The notes under the pieces were generated by a model, which was not told the origin of the DNA, ran no database searches, and saw only the letters and a program-made list of their open reading frames with translations. DNA of 41,590 bases from Abditibacteriota bacterium (lineage in GTDB: Bacteria > Armatimonadota > UBA5829), in contig JAFSVJ010000019.1 in the NCBI GenBank assembly GCA_017445025.1, positions 1-41,590 on the forward strand, in the 5' to 3' direction. The translations under genes and the position numbers were made by a program. Below are positions 14,274 to 23,782 of the stretch, in pieces (within the stretch, counting starts at the first letter, position 1; the number at the start of each line of letters is the position of its first letter).

Positions 14274-14999
14274 TTAACCCTCCTTGGCAACAAGGGTGCC
14301 TATTTTCTCACCCATACAAACTTTTTTAATATTACCTTTACCCTTTATATCAAAAACAATTATGGGTAAATTGTGATCGCCACACATAGCAAAAGCTGTG
14401 GCGTCCATAACTTTAAGTCCCATATCAAGAGCTTTTTGATGGGTAATTGTATCAAACTTAGTTGCAGTGGGGTCTTTCTTAGGATCTGCTGTGTAAATTC
14501 CGTCCACATTTGTAGCCTTTAACACAACATCCGCACCCACTTCCAAAGCTTTCAGAGTGGTAGCTGTATCTGTGGTAAAATAGGGGTTTCCCGTTCCTCC
14601 GCCAAAGATAACAACTCTACCCTTTTCCATGTGCCTTATAGCCTTTCTTCTCACAAAAGGTTCTGCCACTTGATTCATGGTAATGGCAGTTTGCACACGG
14701 CTGGGCACTCCAAGGCTTTCTAAAACAGATTGAAGTGCAAGGCAGTTGATAACTGTTCCCAGCATACCCATATAATCACCGGTAGCTCTCTCAACTCCTT
14801 GAACTTCCACATTAGCACCACGAACAATATTGCCTGCACCTATTACCACACCTATTTGAATGCCTGTTTCCCAGGCTTCTTTCACTTCTTCGGCAATAAA
14901 TCTTATGGTGTCACCGTTAAAGCCTATCTTATCCGGACCGGCAAAAGCCTCTCCGGATAATTTAAGCAATACTCTTTTATATTTTGGAGTGGCTTCCAT
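14274..14999 (-). CDS. pyrH: UMP kinase
   Basis: 241 residues. Phosphorylates UMP to UDP with ATP, in pyrimidine nucleotide synthesis. Amino-acid-kinase fold with [14 protein letters not shown] at the start, the glycine loop [11 protein letters not shown], the UMP-binding [19 protein letters not shown] stretch, [17 protein letters not shown] and [12 protein letters not shown]. The start overlaps the tsf stop by one base (TAATG), and frr follows immediately, so translation through tsf-pyrH-frr is probably coupled. Confidence 0.97.
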   Translation of the reverse strand: MEATPKYKRVLLKLSGEAFAGPDKIGFNGDTIRFIAEEVKEAWETGIQIGVVIGAGNIVRGANVEVQGVERATGDYMGMLGTVINCLALQSVLESLGVPSRVQTAITMNQVAEPFVRRKAIRHMEKGRVVIFGGGTGNPYFTTDTATTLKALEVGADVVLKATNVDGIYTADPKKDPTATKFDTITHQKALDMGLKVMDATAFAMCGDHNLPIIVFDIKGKGNIKKVCMGEKIGTLVAKEG

Positions 15000-15895
15000 T
15001 ATGCCTTTTCACCAACTTTAAATCTAACAAATTCCGTTACGCAAACCTTGGCTGAATTACTCTTTGCGAAAGCGTCAATAAGAGCACCTACAGATTCCTT
15101 ATCATCTTTAACGAAAGGTTGTTCCAAAAGACATAATTGAGCAAAGAATTCTTTTTTAAGTCTTCCTTGAACAATTCCCTTAAGAATGTTGTCCGGTTTG
15201 CCTTCCATTTTTGGGTCTTGTTTTAGACGAGCGATTTGAATCTCTGTTTCTTTGTCAATTTCTTCTTGTGAAACATCACTTGCTTGTAAATATTTGGGGT
15301 TAGACCAAGCAATGTGCATAGCAATATCTTTTTCAAGAGTAGTTGCACCTTCTGAGTTTACAACGTCAGCTTTGTCACTCTTTAACTTAACTATAACACC
15401 GGTAAGTTTGTCAAGATGAATATATCCTGTTAAGGATTCATCGGCACCGGCAACAACCTTTGCAAATCTGGAGCACTCGATTTTTTCACCGATTTTGGCA
15501 ACTATTTCGTTAAGAGCGTCGGCAACGGTTAAACCCTTAGCTGCAATGGTTGCACCTTTAAGAGCTTCAACATCAGCGTAATCTCCTGCCATAACAGTGT
15601 CTGCAATATCCTTTGCCATGGCAACAAATTCGTCGTTGGCGGCAACGAAACTGGTTTCGCAGTTAAGTTCAACCAAAACACCGGTCTTTTTGTCGTCAGA
15701 TTGAAGGAAGTAAATAATACCTTCTGCGGCGGTTCTGTCAGCTCTCTTGGCTGCAACGGCAAGTCCTTTCTCACGGAGAAGAGCAATAGCCTTTTCAAAA
15801 TCACCTTCAGCCTCTGTTAAGGCTTTCTTACAATCCATCATAGCCACACCTGTGGCTTCTCTTAATTTTTTAACATCAGCAGCTGTAATAGCCAT
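14999..15895 (-). CDS. tsf: Elongation factor Ts
   Basis: 298 residues. The guanine nucleotide exchange factor for EF-Tu. N-terminal UBA-like domain [26 protein letters not shown], then [11 protein letters not shown], then the core with [16 protein letters not shown] and the paired core subdomain [13 protein letters not shown]. Length is normal. Ribosome site GAGGT lies upstream. The preceding rpsB-tsf spacer holds a terminator-like hairpin, so tsf is probably expressed below rpsB. Confidence 0.97.
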   Translation of the reverse strand: MAITAADVKKLREATGVAMMDCKKALTEAEGDFEKAIALLREKGLAVAAKRADRTAAEGIIYFLQSDDKKTGVLVELNCETSFVAANDEFVAMAKDIADTVMAGDYADVEALKGATIAAKGLTVADALNEIVAKIGEKIECSRFAKVVAGADESLTGYIHLDKLTGVIVKLKSDKADVVNSEGATTLEKDIAMHIAWSNPKYLQASDVSQEEIDKETEIQIARLKQDPKMEGKPDNILKGIVQGRLKKEFFAQLCLLEQPFVKDDKESVGALIDAFAKSNSAKVCVTEFVRFKVGEKA

Positions 15896-15999
15896 ATATA
15901 AATACCTCTTTTTTTTAAATCAGAAATAAGAACCTGTCACCCTAAGTTTGAATTAAGCCAAACCGAAAATTCTTTCTTATTTCTATTCTCTTATTTCAT

Positions 16000-16030
16000 A
16001 AAAAATGGTAGACCACAAGAGGCCTACCAT
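16000..16030 (-). terminator. Intercistronic attenuator between rpsB and tsf
   Basis: Minus strand ATGGTAGGCC-TCTTGT-GGTCTACCAT (10-bp stem, one G-T pair) followed by about six T residues, 8 bases after the rpsB stop. Partial termination here would reduce tsf relative to rpsB, as described for this operon in other bacteria. Confidence 0.85.
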
Positions 16031-16037
16031 GTTCAAA

Positions 16038-16895
16038 TTATTCTTCTACTACTTCTTCTGTCACTTCTTCAGCAACATCTTCGGCAGGAGCCTCTTCGGT
16101 GGCGGGAGCCTCTTCAGAAACAGCTTCTTCCACAGCTGTGTCAACATCAGGCTTTTCTTCGTCTTCTGCCACTTCTTCGGGAGCTATGCCTTCCTCACCT
16201 TCCGTAGCGGGAGCAATTATCTCGTTAATGGAATCAGCTAATCTGGAGCAAACAAGTTTGATAGCTCTGATAGCATCATCATTTCCGGGGATTACATAGT
16301 CAGCATCATCCGGGTCACAGTTTGTATCAACAATAGCCACAATAGGGATACCAAGCTTGTGAGCTTCGGCAACAGCGTTCTTTTCCTTTTTAAGGTCAAC
16401 AACAAACATTGCACCTACTTCACTTATGGTGTGAAGATCTCTAACACCACCTAAGAATCTGGTTAATTTGGCAATTTTATCTTCTTTGATAGCGGCTTCT
16501 TTCTTTGTAAATTTCTCAAAATTACCTGCTTCTTTGTCTTTTTCAAGACTTTCAAGGAGTCTTATTCTTCCTTGAATGGTAGCGTTGTTGGTAAGCATAC
16601 CACCAAGCCATCTTTGAGACACATAGAATTGACTGCAAGCTTTGGCGGCTTCTTCAATAGCTTCTTGAGCTTGTTTTTTGGTTCCCACAAAGAGAATCTT
16701 CTTACCTGTGCCGGCAACTTCTTGGATAAAGTCTTTGGCTTCTTCGTAAAGTTTGAGAGTTTGGTGAAGGTCTATAATGTAGATGCCTTGTCTCGGTGCA
16801 TAGATGTATTGTTTCATTTTAGGGTTCCATCTATGGGTTCTGTGACCGAAGTGAACACCGGCTTCTAACAATTCCTTCATTGAAATTGATGCCAT
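16038..16895 (-). CDS. rpsB: 30S ribosomal protein S2
   Basis: 285 residues. The S2 core (1-230) begins [27 protein letters not shown]. It continues with [34 protein letters not shown] and [31 protein letters not shown]. Residues from about 232 are a Glu/Ala-rich acidic tail, longer than in E. coli S2 but seen in several phyla. A TAGGAGG ribosome site precedes the ATG. First gene of the rpsB-tsf-pyrH-frr operon, with a structured leader. Confidence 0.97.
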   Translation of the reverse strand: MASISMKELLEAGVHFGHRTHRWNPKMKQYIYAPRQGIYIIDLHQTLKLYEEAKDFIQEVAGTGKKILFVGTKKQAQEAIEEAAKACSQFYVSQRWLGGMLTNNATIQGRIRLLESLEKDKEAGNFEKFTKKEAAIKEDKIAKLTRFLGGVRDLHTISEVGAMFVVDLKKEKNAVAEAHKLGIPIVAIVDTNCDPDDADYVIPGNDDAIRAIKLVCSRLADSINEIIAPATEGEEGIAPEEVAEDEEKPDVDTAVEEAVSEEAPATEEAPAEDVAEEVTEEVVEE

Positions 16896-17000
16896 TTTTT
16901 CCTCCTAAGGTTAAATTCTAACTGCCTCCATAACCTTGGTTCAATCCCGAAGGACACCTTAGCCAAGCAGAGTTCAGTGTGTATTTGGCTTTTATTCCAA
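16896..17000 (-). promoter_or_regulatory. Structured rpsB leader, possible S2 autoregulatory site
   Basis: In the transcript, CUAAGGU (16962-16956) is complementary to ACCUUAG (16911-16905), which directly adjoins the AGGAGG ribosome site. Between them is a UCC-UUCG-GGA tetraloop hairpin (16954-16945). Pairing of the outer arms would place the ribosome site at the base of a stem. Ribosomal-protein leaders of this type often bind the encoded protein; that role is inferred. Confidence 0.45.
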
Positions 17001-17003
17001 TAT

Positions 17004-17032
17004 ATTATACCACTTATGGTAAAATAAGTCAA
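17004..17032 (-). promoter_or_regulatory. Promoter of the rpsB operon
   Basis: Minus strand TTGACT (17032-17027), 17-nt spacer, extended TGGTATAAT with the -10 at 17009-17004. It lies 27 bases past the GH32 stop. Confidence 0.85.
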
Positions 17033-17058
17033 ATTTTAAGAAAAAGGGGAGTGATTAC

Positions 17059-18420
17059 CTATACTTTTATCTCATAAACTTTTAGGGATCTGACTTTCAA
17101 GGGCACAGGGTCTGCCACTGTTCCCATAGCCATTTGTCTGCTTTCCCATTTTGTCGCAAAAGGCATATACACATAGCCATCGTCGGCAAAAATCTCTATG
17201 GTGGTTTTATCCACAAAAATCTTAAATTTAACTATATTATCTTCCGGCTCCAAATCTACAGGGCAACCGCTATGCCACAGTTCGTTTACATTTCTGTTAT
17301 AAATAATTGATTTTTGAGGAGAGTTATACCATACCTTTCCACAACCTGTATCAATGTATGCAATGTTAAACGGATTATATTCTATTTCCACATCTATTTC
17401 ACAGGCTTCGGGACAAATAAAACCCTCAGGAAAAGGATTTTGATTATTGTAAACCTTATTTTCAACAGAAAATATTTCTTTCTTATATTTTTCTAATCCT
17501 TTCACAGGCTCTCGTAAGATTTCATATTTACCCTTTTTATATCTCAATGACAGGTCAACAGGTAAAGAATAAAAATTTCTGAAAACATTTGAATAACTGT
17601 AATCTGTATAAACCCAGGATGTTTGAGTTATATTTCCATTGTTATTCCAAGTATAATAACAACAGGCGTCAAACAATCTCTGGTTTTTGTTTACATCTTG
17701 ACAGGAAATAAACTCATGACCGTCAAAATCACCTACTCTGTAATCACCGTTAGCGTTTATAAGAATATATTTATATTCGTCCCCTATGGGAAGTTTTATC
17801 ATATCGGGGACTTCAAAACACAGTGATATTTCGCTTTCATAAGTCCAATCGAGAAGGTTTTTTGAAGAATAAAAACTGTAGGCAGGTCCTTTTGTGTGTG
17901 ACAGAGCTATTGTATAAACAACCATTATCCATTTTCTTGTTTCTTCATACCAAAAGACTTTTGGATCTCTGTCCCCACTGTCAGGCAGGTCTTTTATATC
18001 CATATTTTTAAAATCTATAGATGTGTCATTGGGGAGGATAGGACCATAGACTTTAAAAGTTTGTCCTCCGTCCACAGAATAAGAGGCCATTTGCCCCTTT
18101 GGGCTAGCAGTCCAAATAAGGAAAATGGGAGCTTCTTCTCCTTCTTTTAGACCACTGGTGTTTTCATAATCAACAACAGCGGAACCGGAAAAACATTGAT
18201 AAATATCCGTAGGAGAAATTACATCGTCTTTATGTTCCCATTTGATTAGGTCTTCACTGGTGGCATGTCCCCAGTGAATATTATCCCAAGTTATGTCGTC
18301 CGGATTGTGTTGACAACAGAGATGATATTTTCCTTTATAATAAAACAAACCGTTAGGATCGTTAATCCATCCCTTTTGAGCTGTAAAATGATATATAGGT
18401 CTGTAAGATTCTTCTTTCAT
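17059..18420 (-). CDS. GH32 fructanase/levanase/invertase
   Basis: A 453-residue glycoside hydrolase family 32 enzyme that releases fructose from fructans or sucrose. All three signature sites are present: WINDPNG at 18-24 with nucleophile D21, RDP at 151-153 as transition-state stabiliser, and E203 in FEVPDMIKL as acid/base (the usual ECPD reads EVPD here). The five-bladed propeller is followed by the beta-sandwich (IEIFADDGYVYMPFA). No signal peptide, so it is probably cytosolic. The ribosome site GGTGA precedes the ATG; a palindrome-rich dispersed repeat starts about 25 bases upstream of the start and must form its leader or promoter region. Confidence 0.94.
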   Translation of the reverse strand: MKEESYRPIYHFTAQKGWINDPNGLFYYKGKYHLCCQHNPDDITWDNIHWGHATSEDLIKWEHKDDVISPTDIYQCFSGSAVVDYENTSGLKEGEEAPIFLIWTASPKGQMASYSVDGGQTFKVYGPILPNDTSIDFKNMDIKDLPDSGDRDPKVFWYEETRKWIMVVYTIALSHTKGPAYSFYSSKNLLDWTYESEISLCFEVPDMIKLPIGDEYKYILINANGDYRVGDFDGHEFISCQDVNKNQRLFDACCYYTWNNNGNITQTSWVYTDYSYSNVFRNFYSLPVDLSLRYKKGKYEILREPVKGLEKYKKEIFSVENKVYNNQNPFPEGFICPEACEIDVEIEYNPFNIAYIDTGCGKVWYNSPQKSIIYNRNVNELWHSGCPVDLEPEDNIVKFKIFVDKTTIEIFADDGYVYMPFATKWESRQMAMGTVADPVPLKVRSLKVYEIKV

Positions 18421-18444
18421 TTTTTCACCGTTGTTTATAATAAT

Positions 18445-18800
18445 AAATATTTGCTTCGCAAATAATGGTCGATTTAGCTATGCAAAACAGGGTTTTGCTC
18501 CGCTAAATTTAGGTTTGCATTTTTATATAGATTTTGCTATGCAAAATCATTCTTCTTATAGTCGCAAAACATTCGTTTTGCGAAGCCCACAACCCCAGTC
18601 AAATTGACAGTTCACTTCGTGAACCCCAATTTGCCAGCCCCACTGCCCTAAAGGGAGTGGGGCGGATCGTGCTTTTGATCCCACCCCCCAGGCCCCCCTC
18701 CCTTGTGATCTTTTTTGCTTCGTTACACTACGCAAAAAAACAAGGCGAGGGGTGTCCGGTGCTCCTACTTTACCATTTCTCGTGACTAAAGAGTCTGTTA
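18445..18800 (+). repeat. Palindrome-rich dispersed repeat, copy 1
   Basis: About 350 bp nearly identical in long blocks to 41095-41570. It consists of small palindromes of the type TTTTGC-xxx-GCAAAA, a TTCAC-TTC-GTGAA hairpin (18611-18623), a CCCTAAAGGG palindrome with a GC-rich flank, and a long stem around CCTTGT/ACAAGG with TTTTTTGC/GCAAAAAAAC arms. Reading frames of up to 83 codons here are not gene-like. Both copies lie just upstream of a glycoside hydrolase start in the same orientation. From 18800 to 18955 I see a TATGGTTCT/AGAACCATA inverted pair but no gene. Confidence 0.85.
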
Positions 18801-18970
18801 ACTAAAGCCAGCTATAAAATTAAGAGGCCGGACCCTTTTTTTGTTATGGTTCTATTTCCATTCCCAAAAAGGTGTTTATAGGTCCATCTCAAGATTTTGG
18901 ATTTGCTCAAAAAGAACCATAGGAAAAAAGGGAGTTAAAGAGAACCTGCCTGCCCCCCTTGGGGGCAACC

Positions 18971-19002
18971 ATGAAAAACTAAAAGTTTTTCATCGTGGGG
19001 GG
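18971..19002. repeat. C/G-capped hairpin, copy 2
   Basis: ATGAAAAACT (18971-18980) and AGTTTTTCAT (18984-18993) form a 10-bp stem, followed by CGTGGGGGG. It lies directly after the stop of the metallophosphoesterase at 19007, where it may serve as its 3' end. Confidence 0.75.
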
Positions 19003-19006
19003 AAAA

Positions 19007-20080
19007 CTAAAATTGACTTATTACTTCAAAAGTTTTATAGTTAATGGTTATACCGTTTCTCTGCACCAATGAAGAGGTTTCATTAGCCCCTATTCTTATA
19101 ATTTTCAATTCTTCTTTTGTGGTGTCCACCACCATGGCATTGGCAAGATCTTGACTGCGAGTTCCCATAATTCGGGACATATTACTATATAACTCACAAA
19201 AGCCTATACTTGTAGCATCTATGCTGTAATAGAGTTGTTTGGGGAAATCTTTGTTATAAGCAAATTGTTCCCAGTGAGTGTGTCCCGTAAGCCACATAAT
19301 GAACTTTCCGCCTTGATTGATAAATTCATCCACAGCTTTGTTATATTCTGTCATATCGTCAAGGGAACCTTTTTCGTCATAATGGTCATAATCCGTAAAA
19401 TTACACTTAATCTGAACAGCGTTTCGAGGGTTATAATGATATGCTACAATAATGGACAAATCTCTCACTTTTGCTCCTGCCAAAGCTCCTTTAAACCAAG
19501 ACAGTTGCTCCTCATTTTCTTCATCTTTCAAAGCACAATCAAGACCTATAAGTCTTATTTTCTTTTCAGGATAATCTTTATAATAATAGGTATTCCCCTC
19601 TTCATAAGTCACATTCCAATTTTTAATAAATTTAGAATAATATGTATCAAACATTTCCTTTTTGGTCAGTCTGTCATCCCAATCCCAATAGGGTTTATCT
19701 TTTACAAAATCATGATTTCCTGAAACAAAGAGAATTTTCTCCGCACCTTTCACTCGGCCCCAATGACCGAAGCCGCTGCCTGCATTCCAAGCCACCAAAT
19801 CCCCGGTGCATATAGCATCATCAAAATATTTCTCATATTTTTTAAGGAATTTGGCATATCGATTCAGCTCAGCTTCATCACCATGAACATCGGAAAAATG
19901 AAACAGCACCAAAGGAGGGGTATTTTTTTTAAACTCGTTAGCTTCCGTATTATGTGTTCTAAGAGCATTTACGAGCCTTGTTTCAAACTCCGGATTAAGC
20001 TCCGCCATAGATTTTTCCTCTCCGTAAACACACAAAGAAAGCATAAAAATAAAAGCAATTAAAAATAATTTCTTAATCAT
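19007..20080 (-). CDS. Secreted calcineurin-like metallophosphoesterase 1
   Basis: A 357-residue calcineurin-type (PF00149-like) phosphoesterase; start at the ATG at 20080, because the GGGAG ribosome site overlaps the upstream in-frame ATG. Signal peptide MIKKLFLIAFIFMLSLCVYG. Dimetal site motifs in order: HFSDVHGD, CTGDL, SGNHDF, AYHYNP and TGHTHWEQ. The C-terminal block ending LVQRNGITINYKTFEVISQF-like is shared by all four paralogues in the window. Substrate unknown; candidates are phosphate esters released from glycans or nucleotides outside the membrane. It follows paralogue 2 after 72 bases and is probably co-transcribed with it. Confidence 0.9.
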   Translation of the reverse strand: MIKKLFLIAFIFMLSLCVYGEEKSMAELNPEFETRLVNALRTHNTEANEFKKNTPPLVLFHFSDVHGDEAELNRYAKFLKKYEKYFDDAICTGDLVAWNAGSGFGHWGRVKGAEKILFVSGNHDFVKDKPYWDWDDRLTKKEMFDTYYSKFIKNWNVTYEEGNTYYYKDYPEKKIRLIGLDCALKDEENEEQLSWFKGALAGAKVRDLSIIVAYHYNPRNAVQIKCNFTDYDHYDEKGSLDDMTEYNKAVDEFINQGGKFIMWLTGHTHWEQFAYNKDFPKQLYYSIDATSIGFCELYSNMSRIMGTRSQDLANAMVVDTTKEELKIIRIGANETSSLVQRNGITINYKTFEVISQF

Positions 20081-20152
20081 AAATACTCCCATATATTACA
20101 CAAAAACTTTTTTAAATATATTCCACATAACACAGAAGTCACTACAAAAAAC

Positions 20153-21226
20153 TTAAAATTGACTTATAACTTCATAAGTCTTATAATTTATACAAATGCC
20201 ATTTCTTTGAATAAGCAAGTTTGTTTGGTTTGCACCGACTCTTATAAGCTTTATTGTATTGGTAGTGGTGTCCACCACCATAACGTTGGCAAGGTCTTGA
20301 CTGCGTTTTCCTTTAATTCTGTTCACGTTACTATACATCAAACACAATTCTATATTAGCCGCATCAATATTGTAGAAAAGTTGTTTTGGAAAGTCTTTAT
20401 TATATCCGAACTGCTCCCAGTGAGTATGTCCCCCTATCCAACAAACAAATTTTCCGCCCTCGTTCATAAAACCGTCAACGGCTTTAAAATATGGGGTCAT
20501 ATCTCCCACGGGGCCGTCATGGCCCGCATGGTCTTCGTCGGTAAAATTACACTTAATTTGAATAGCATCCGCAGGATTATAATGTTGAGCTATAATAACA
20601 CTATAATCTTTATCCTTTGCACCTGTCAGGGCCTCTTTAAGCCAAGCCACCTGATCCTCATCATCTTTCCCTCTGAAGGACCCATCTATAGCTATAAGTC
20701 TGATTTTCTTATTGGGATAATCTTTATAATAATAGGGGCACCCTTTGGTATAGGTCACGTTCCAATTTTTGATATAAGGGGCAAAATAATTATCAAAAAG
20801 TTCCTCTTTTGAGAATCTCTTGTTCCAATTCCACTCCGCATTATTTAAAAAGTCATGATTTCCGAGAATAAACATTATTTTCTCTGTGCCGGGAGTCTTT
20901 CCCCAAAAAGTAAAGTCGTCCAACCCGGTCATGTGTATAATATCCCCGGTGCAGATGGCATCATCAAAATATTTTTGATAATGATTATAGAAATCTGCCA
21001 ACCTGGCAAGTTCCTCTTGGTCTCCGTGAATATCGGAAAAGTGAAACAAGACAAATGCCTGAGTGTTGTTTATGTATTCGTTCCATTTTGTATTATGAGT
21101 TCTTAAAGCGTTAATCAAATGGTCCTCAAACTCAGGGTTCAGTTCAACCGTGGATTTTTCTGCACCAAAAGCAACACAACCAAAAACTATAACCATAAAT
21201 ACAATTAATAATATTATTTCTCTCAT
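20153..21226 (-). CDS. Secreted calcineurin-like metallophosphoesterase 2
   Basis: 357 residues, paralogue of the preceding gene. Signal peptide with a Gly-Cys (VIVFGCVAFGAEKS), so a lipoprotein is possible but not clear. Motifs HFSDIHGD, CTGDI, LGNHDF, AQHYNP and GGHTHWEQ keep every metal ligand. It differs from the others by DGSFRGKDDEDQ in the central loop, where paralogues 1 and 3 have DCALxxEENEEQ. Ribosome site AGGAT and a good promoter lie upstream; it is the first gene of a probable two-gene unit with paralogue 1. Confidence 0.9.
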   Translation of the reverse strand: MREIILLIVFMVIVFGCVAFGAEKSTVELNPEFEDHLINALRTHNTKWNEYINNTQAFVLFHFSDIHGDQEELARLADFYNHYQKYFDDAICTGDIIHMTGLDDFTFWGKTPGTEKIMFILGNHDFLNNAEWNWNKRFSKEELFDNYFAPYIKNWNVTYTKGCPYYYKDYPNKKIRLIAIDGSFRGKDDEDQVAWLKEALTGAKDKDYSVIIAQHYNPADAIQIKCNFTDEDHAGHDGPVGDMTPYFKAVDGFMNEGGKFVCWIGGHTHWEQFGYNKDFPKQLFYNIDAANIELCLMYSNVNRIKGKRSQDLANVMVVDTTTNTIKLIRVGANQTNLLIQRNGICINYKTYEVISQF

Positions 21227-21262
21227 ATTTAAATCCTAATTTTACACATTTCTTACAATATA

Positions 21263-21291
21263 ATTATATAACAAATCCCACCAAAAATCAA
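21263..21291 (-). promoter_or_regulatory. Promoter of the metallophosphoesterase 2-1 unit
   Basis: Minus strand TTGATT (21291-21286), 17-nt spacer, TATAAT (21268-21263). Confidence 0.7.
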
Positions 21292-21316
21292 TTTATAATA
21301 AAAACCTATATTTAAT

Positions 21317-21341
21317 AAAAAAAGTGGAGCCATAGCTCCAC
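21317..21341 (-). terminator. Terminator after the DUF4838 gene
   Basis: Minus strand GTGGAGC-TATG-GCTCCAC followed by seven T residues, about 60 bases past the stop codon at 21404. Confidence 0.9.
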
Positions 21342-21403
21342 GTTTTTATGCTTTCTTCTTTCAGCTTTAGCATTTTTAAATTTGCAATTGGTAAATTTAA
21401 CTT

Positions 21404-23722
21404 TTATCTATGCAATATTATAAAAACTCTGTCTACATACATACCTTTGGCATATTCTTTATTTCCGCAACCGGAAAACCAAATTATAGTATCAGAAGTT
21501 GTATTTTGAAAATCAATGATTCCTACTTGCTTTGTTATATAGTCTCGTTTCGGAGTGTCGTCAGAATGCATTCTAATTTGAGATATTTCTATACCTTCTC
21601 TGTTGTAAAGCCCACAAGCAAAAGCATCGCCGGGGACTTTATTGGGTTCAACTCTGTATGTCACATATACATCTCCGTATTTTAAAGTATCATCATTATA
21701 TATACTTGATAAACTTTGTTGAATATACCATTCGGCAGATATAGGGGTCATCCACATAGCTTTTCCGTTAGATGCTTTAGGATCTTTTTTAATTTCTGTA
21801 TAACCGGCACCCGGAAAACCTACTGATATCCAACGCTCTTGAATATCAACCCAATCATCATCAGAAAGATTTTCACATAGTTTTGGTTTTTCACCTTCCT
21901 TTTCGTATTTAGGATGAGCAATTTCCGATAATTCTAAAAAATCATTCTCATTAAATTTTACAATTCCCAAAGCGGGACCTTTTTCTAACATTTCTTTTCT
22001 AAATTCATCATAGGAATTAAATCGCAATTTAATCTGTGAAGCAACCTGTAATTGAACTGACTTGCGAGCTCTATAAAAACCAACATAAGAACAAATTAAA
22101 TCAGTATACACTCTATCGTAATACTTTGTTCCTTTTTCTGTTTTACTTAAAGCATTTTCTAAATCAGTCAATATTTCAACCCAATCATCCACAGTAAAAA
22201 AATCTCTATACATATCAAAATGTGATAAGATTTTTGTATCAGTTCTTAAATTAGGTTGTTTTATGGCTTCATTAAATTTTAACATATCTTCCGTAGCCGG
22301 TCCGTAAAAAGCATCAAAAAAGATTTTCGTTTCTTTTTCCATATTCATATACGGATCCCATAATAATTTTGCTAAAATATATCTCTTATAATGATTGAGA
22401 ACAGAATTTTCATTATGATAATCGCCTTCTTCAAAAACGGCTATAACATTATTCTCAACCATATATTGAATATTGGGTTGAAAAACTTGTATATTCGGAT
22501 GAGGAATTAAGTAATTGATAAAGTCTGAAACATAATCCCAAACATACAAAGTTTTACATATTTTTTTCCAATCTTGCAAATTATTCCAAAAATCTGCATT
22601 GTTTGGATGTTTAAAATCGTGGCCACAATCATTTTCTACAGAACAAAGTCTTATTATCACATTATCTCTCGGAACAATGCCACCTTTTGGTGCATGTCTT
22701 GTGTATTGATAAGCAAGAGTTTCAATATATTTATCCGGATATTTTTCAGCTACAGCGTCAGCAACTTGATTAATAACCGTTAATAAAGCACCGCTATGAC
22801 CATATTTTTCTGTTAGTTTAACACAATCGGGACAAGTGCAAAAGTTTTCTGTATCATTTTGACTGCAAGAAAATATTTTATGGTCCGGATGCTCTTCAAT
22901 TTTCTTTAATACATTTTTAATAAGTTCATTAACCATTTCTTGGTTAGACAAACACAACTGCCCTATGGGATATGCCGGTGTATTCATTCTTTTTCCATCA
23001 ACTAAAGCAAACCATTCGGGATGATCTTTTCCATAAATTTCAGGTGCTATAAGTTGTCTGAAAGAATGAACAAAACCATTTAAGACAACATGACCACCGT
23101 AAGCCTTGGGAATGATATTGTGTTGTCCGTTAAGCTTTAGTTTAAGGTCATAATCCCAATAATTATTATGTAATGTGAAAAAAGATTCTCTGGATATTAA
23201 TTTAGGCGTATAAGTATAGAAATCAGGATGATTATTTTCTCCTTTAGAATATATAGTTTCACTCTTTGGTATATAATCTTCATCCGGGGTTAAATATCTT
23301 ACGCCACAGTTTTCCTCAAGAAAGGTATAAACCGCATAAATCGTTCCCGAATTATCACCGGCTAAAACTAAATTATTGTTTCCATAATAAATGAGAATAC
23401 CGTCAGTTTTAAGACTATCCCAATCAAAAGAAGGATCTATTCCCTTTATAAAAGCTTTTACTGCTTCTGCTTCACCGATATAAATATTATTACCTTCTCC
23501 TCTGACAGAAGATAGTGGTAAAGTAACACCTGAAATTTCCTTAATATATTTTATAAATTCATTTGCAGCATAGACATCTTCTTCTGTGGTATCACTTCCT
23601 ACAACAACAGTTGCGTTAGGTTTTCCATCTTTTACTATTTCAAAAGAAAAGACTTGTAAATTTGGTAAAATAATCAAAAATAAACAAAAAACACTTATAA
23701 AATATGATTTAATTATTTTCAT
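21404..23722 (-). CDS. Secreted DUF4838 (glycosidase-like) protein
   Basis: 772 residues with a signal peptide (ends near LQVFSFEIV). Residues 30-160 resemble the N-terminal domain of GH67/GH20 enzymes (AANEFIKYIKEISGVTLPL, GDNSGTIYAVYTFLEENCGVRYLTPDEDYIP). Residues about 220-500 carry the DUF4838 barrel (HPEWFALVDGKRM, CLSNQEMVNELIKNVL, QNDTENFCTCPDCVKL). A C-terminal beta-sandwich-like region (from about 650) probably binds carbohydrate. DUF4838 proteins accompany polysaccharide utilisation loci in Lentisphaerota, Planctomycetota and Armatimonadota; no activity is established. A GGAGG ribosome site precedes the start. It follows the pseudopilin gene in the same direction with a hairpin between, so both fall under the same regulator. 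Confidence 0.85.
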   Translation of the reverse strand: MKIIKSYFISVFCLFLIILPNLQVFSFEIVKDGKPNATVVVGSDTTEEDVYAANEFIKYIKEISGVTLPLSSVRGEGNNIYIGEAEAVKAFIKGIDPSFDWDSLKTDGILIYYGNNNLVLAGDNSGTIYAVYTFLEENCGVRYLTPDEDYIPKSETIYSKGENNHPDFYTYTPKLISRESFFTLHNNYWDYDLKLKLNGQHNIIPKAYGGHVVLNGFVHSFRQLIAPEIYGKDHPEWFALVDGKRMNTPAYPIGQLCLSNQEMVNELIKNVLKKIEEHPDHKIFSCSQNDTENFCTCPDCVKLTEKYGHSGALLTVINQVADAVAEKYPDKYIETLAYQYTRHAPKGGIVPRDNVIIRLCSVENDCGHDFKHPNNADFWNNLQDWKKICKTLYVWDYVSDFINYLIPHPNIQVFQPNIQYMVENNVIAVFEEGDYHNENSVLNHYKRYILAKLLWDPYMNMEKETKIFFDAFYGPATEDMLKFNEAIKQPNLRTDTKILSHFDMYRDFFTVDDWVEILTDLENALSKTEKGTKYYDRVYTDLICSYVGFYRARKSVQLQVASQIKLRFNSYDEFRKEMLEKGPALGIVKFNENDFLELSEIAHPKYEKEGEKPKLCENLSDDDWVDIQERWISVGFPGAGYTEIKKDPKASNGKAMWMTPISAEWYIQQSLSSIYNDDTLKYGDVYVTYRVEPNKVPGDAFACGLYNREGIEISQIRMHSDDTPKRDYITKQVGIIDFQNTTSDTIIWFSGCGNKEYAKGMYVDRVFIILHR

Positions 23723-23742
23723 ACTACCTCCAAATTAGAGAA

Positions 23743-23766
23743 AAAGCACTCTTAAAAGAGTGCTTT
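23743..23766 (-). terminator. Hairpin between pseudopilin and DUF4838 genes
   Basis: Minus strand AAAGCACTCTT-TT-AAGAGTGCTTT with a short T run then C. It lies between the pseudopilin stop (23783) and the DUF4838 ribosome site, so it may be a partial terminator giving more pseudopilin than DUF4838 transcript. Confidence 0.8.
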
Positions 23767-23782
23767 GTTTGTTTTTTTATAA

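Noticed and set aside
18534..18785. 83-codon plus-strand frame in the dispersed repeat
   Set aside because: It lies in palindromic repeat sequence, differs between the two copies, and has no ribosome site or protein-like composition.
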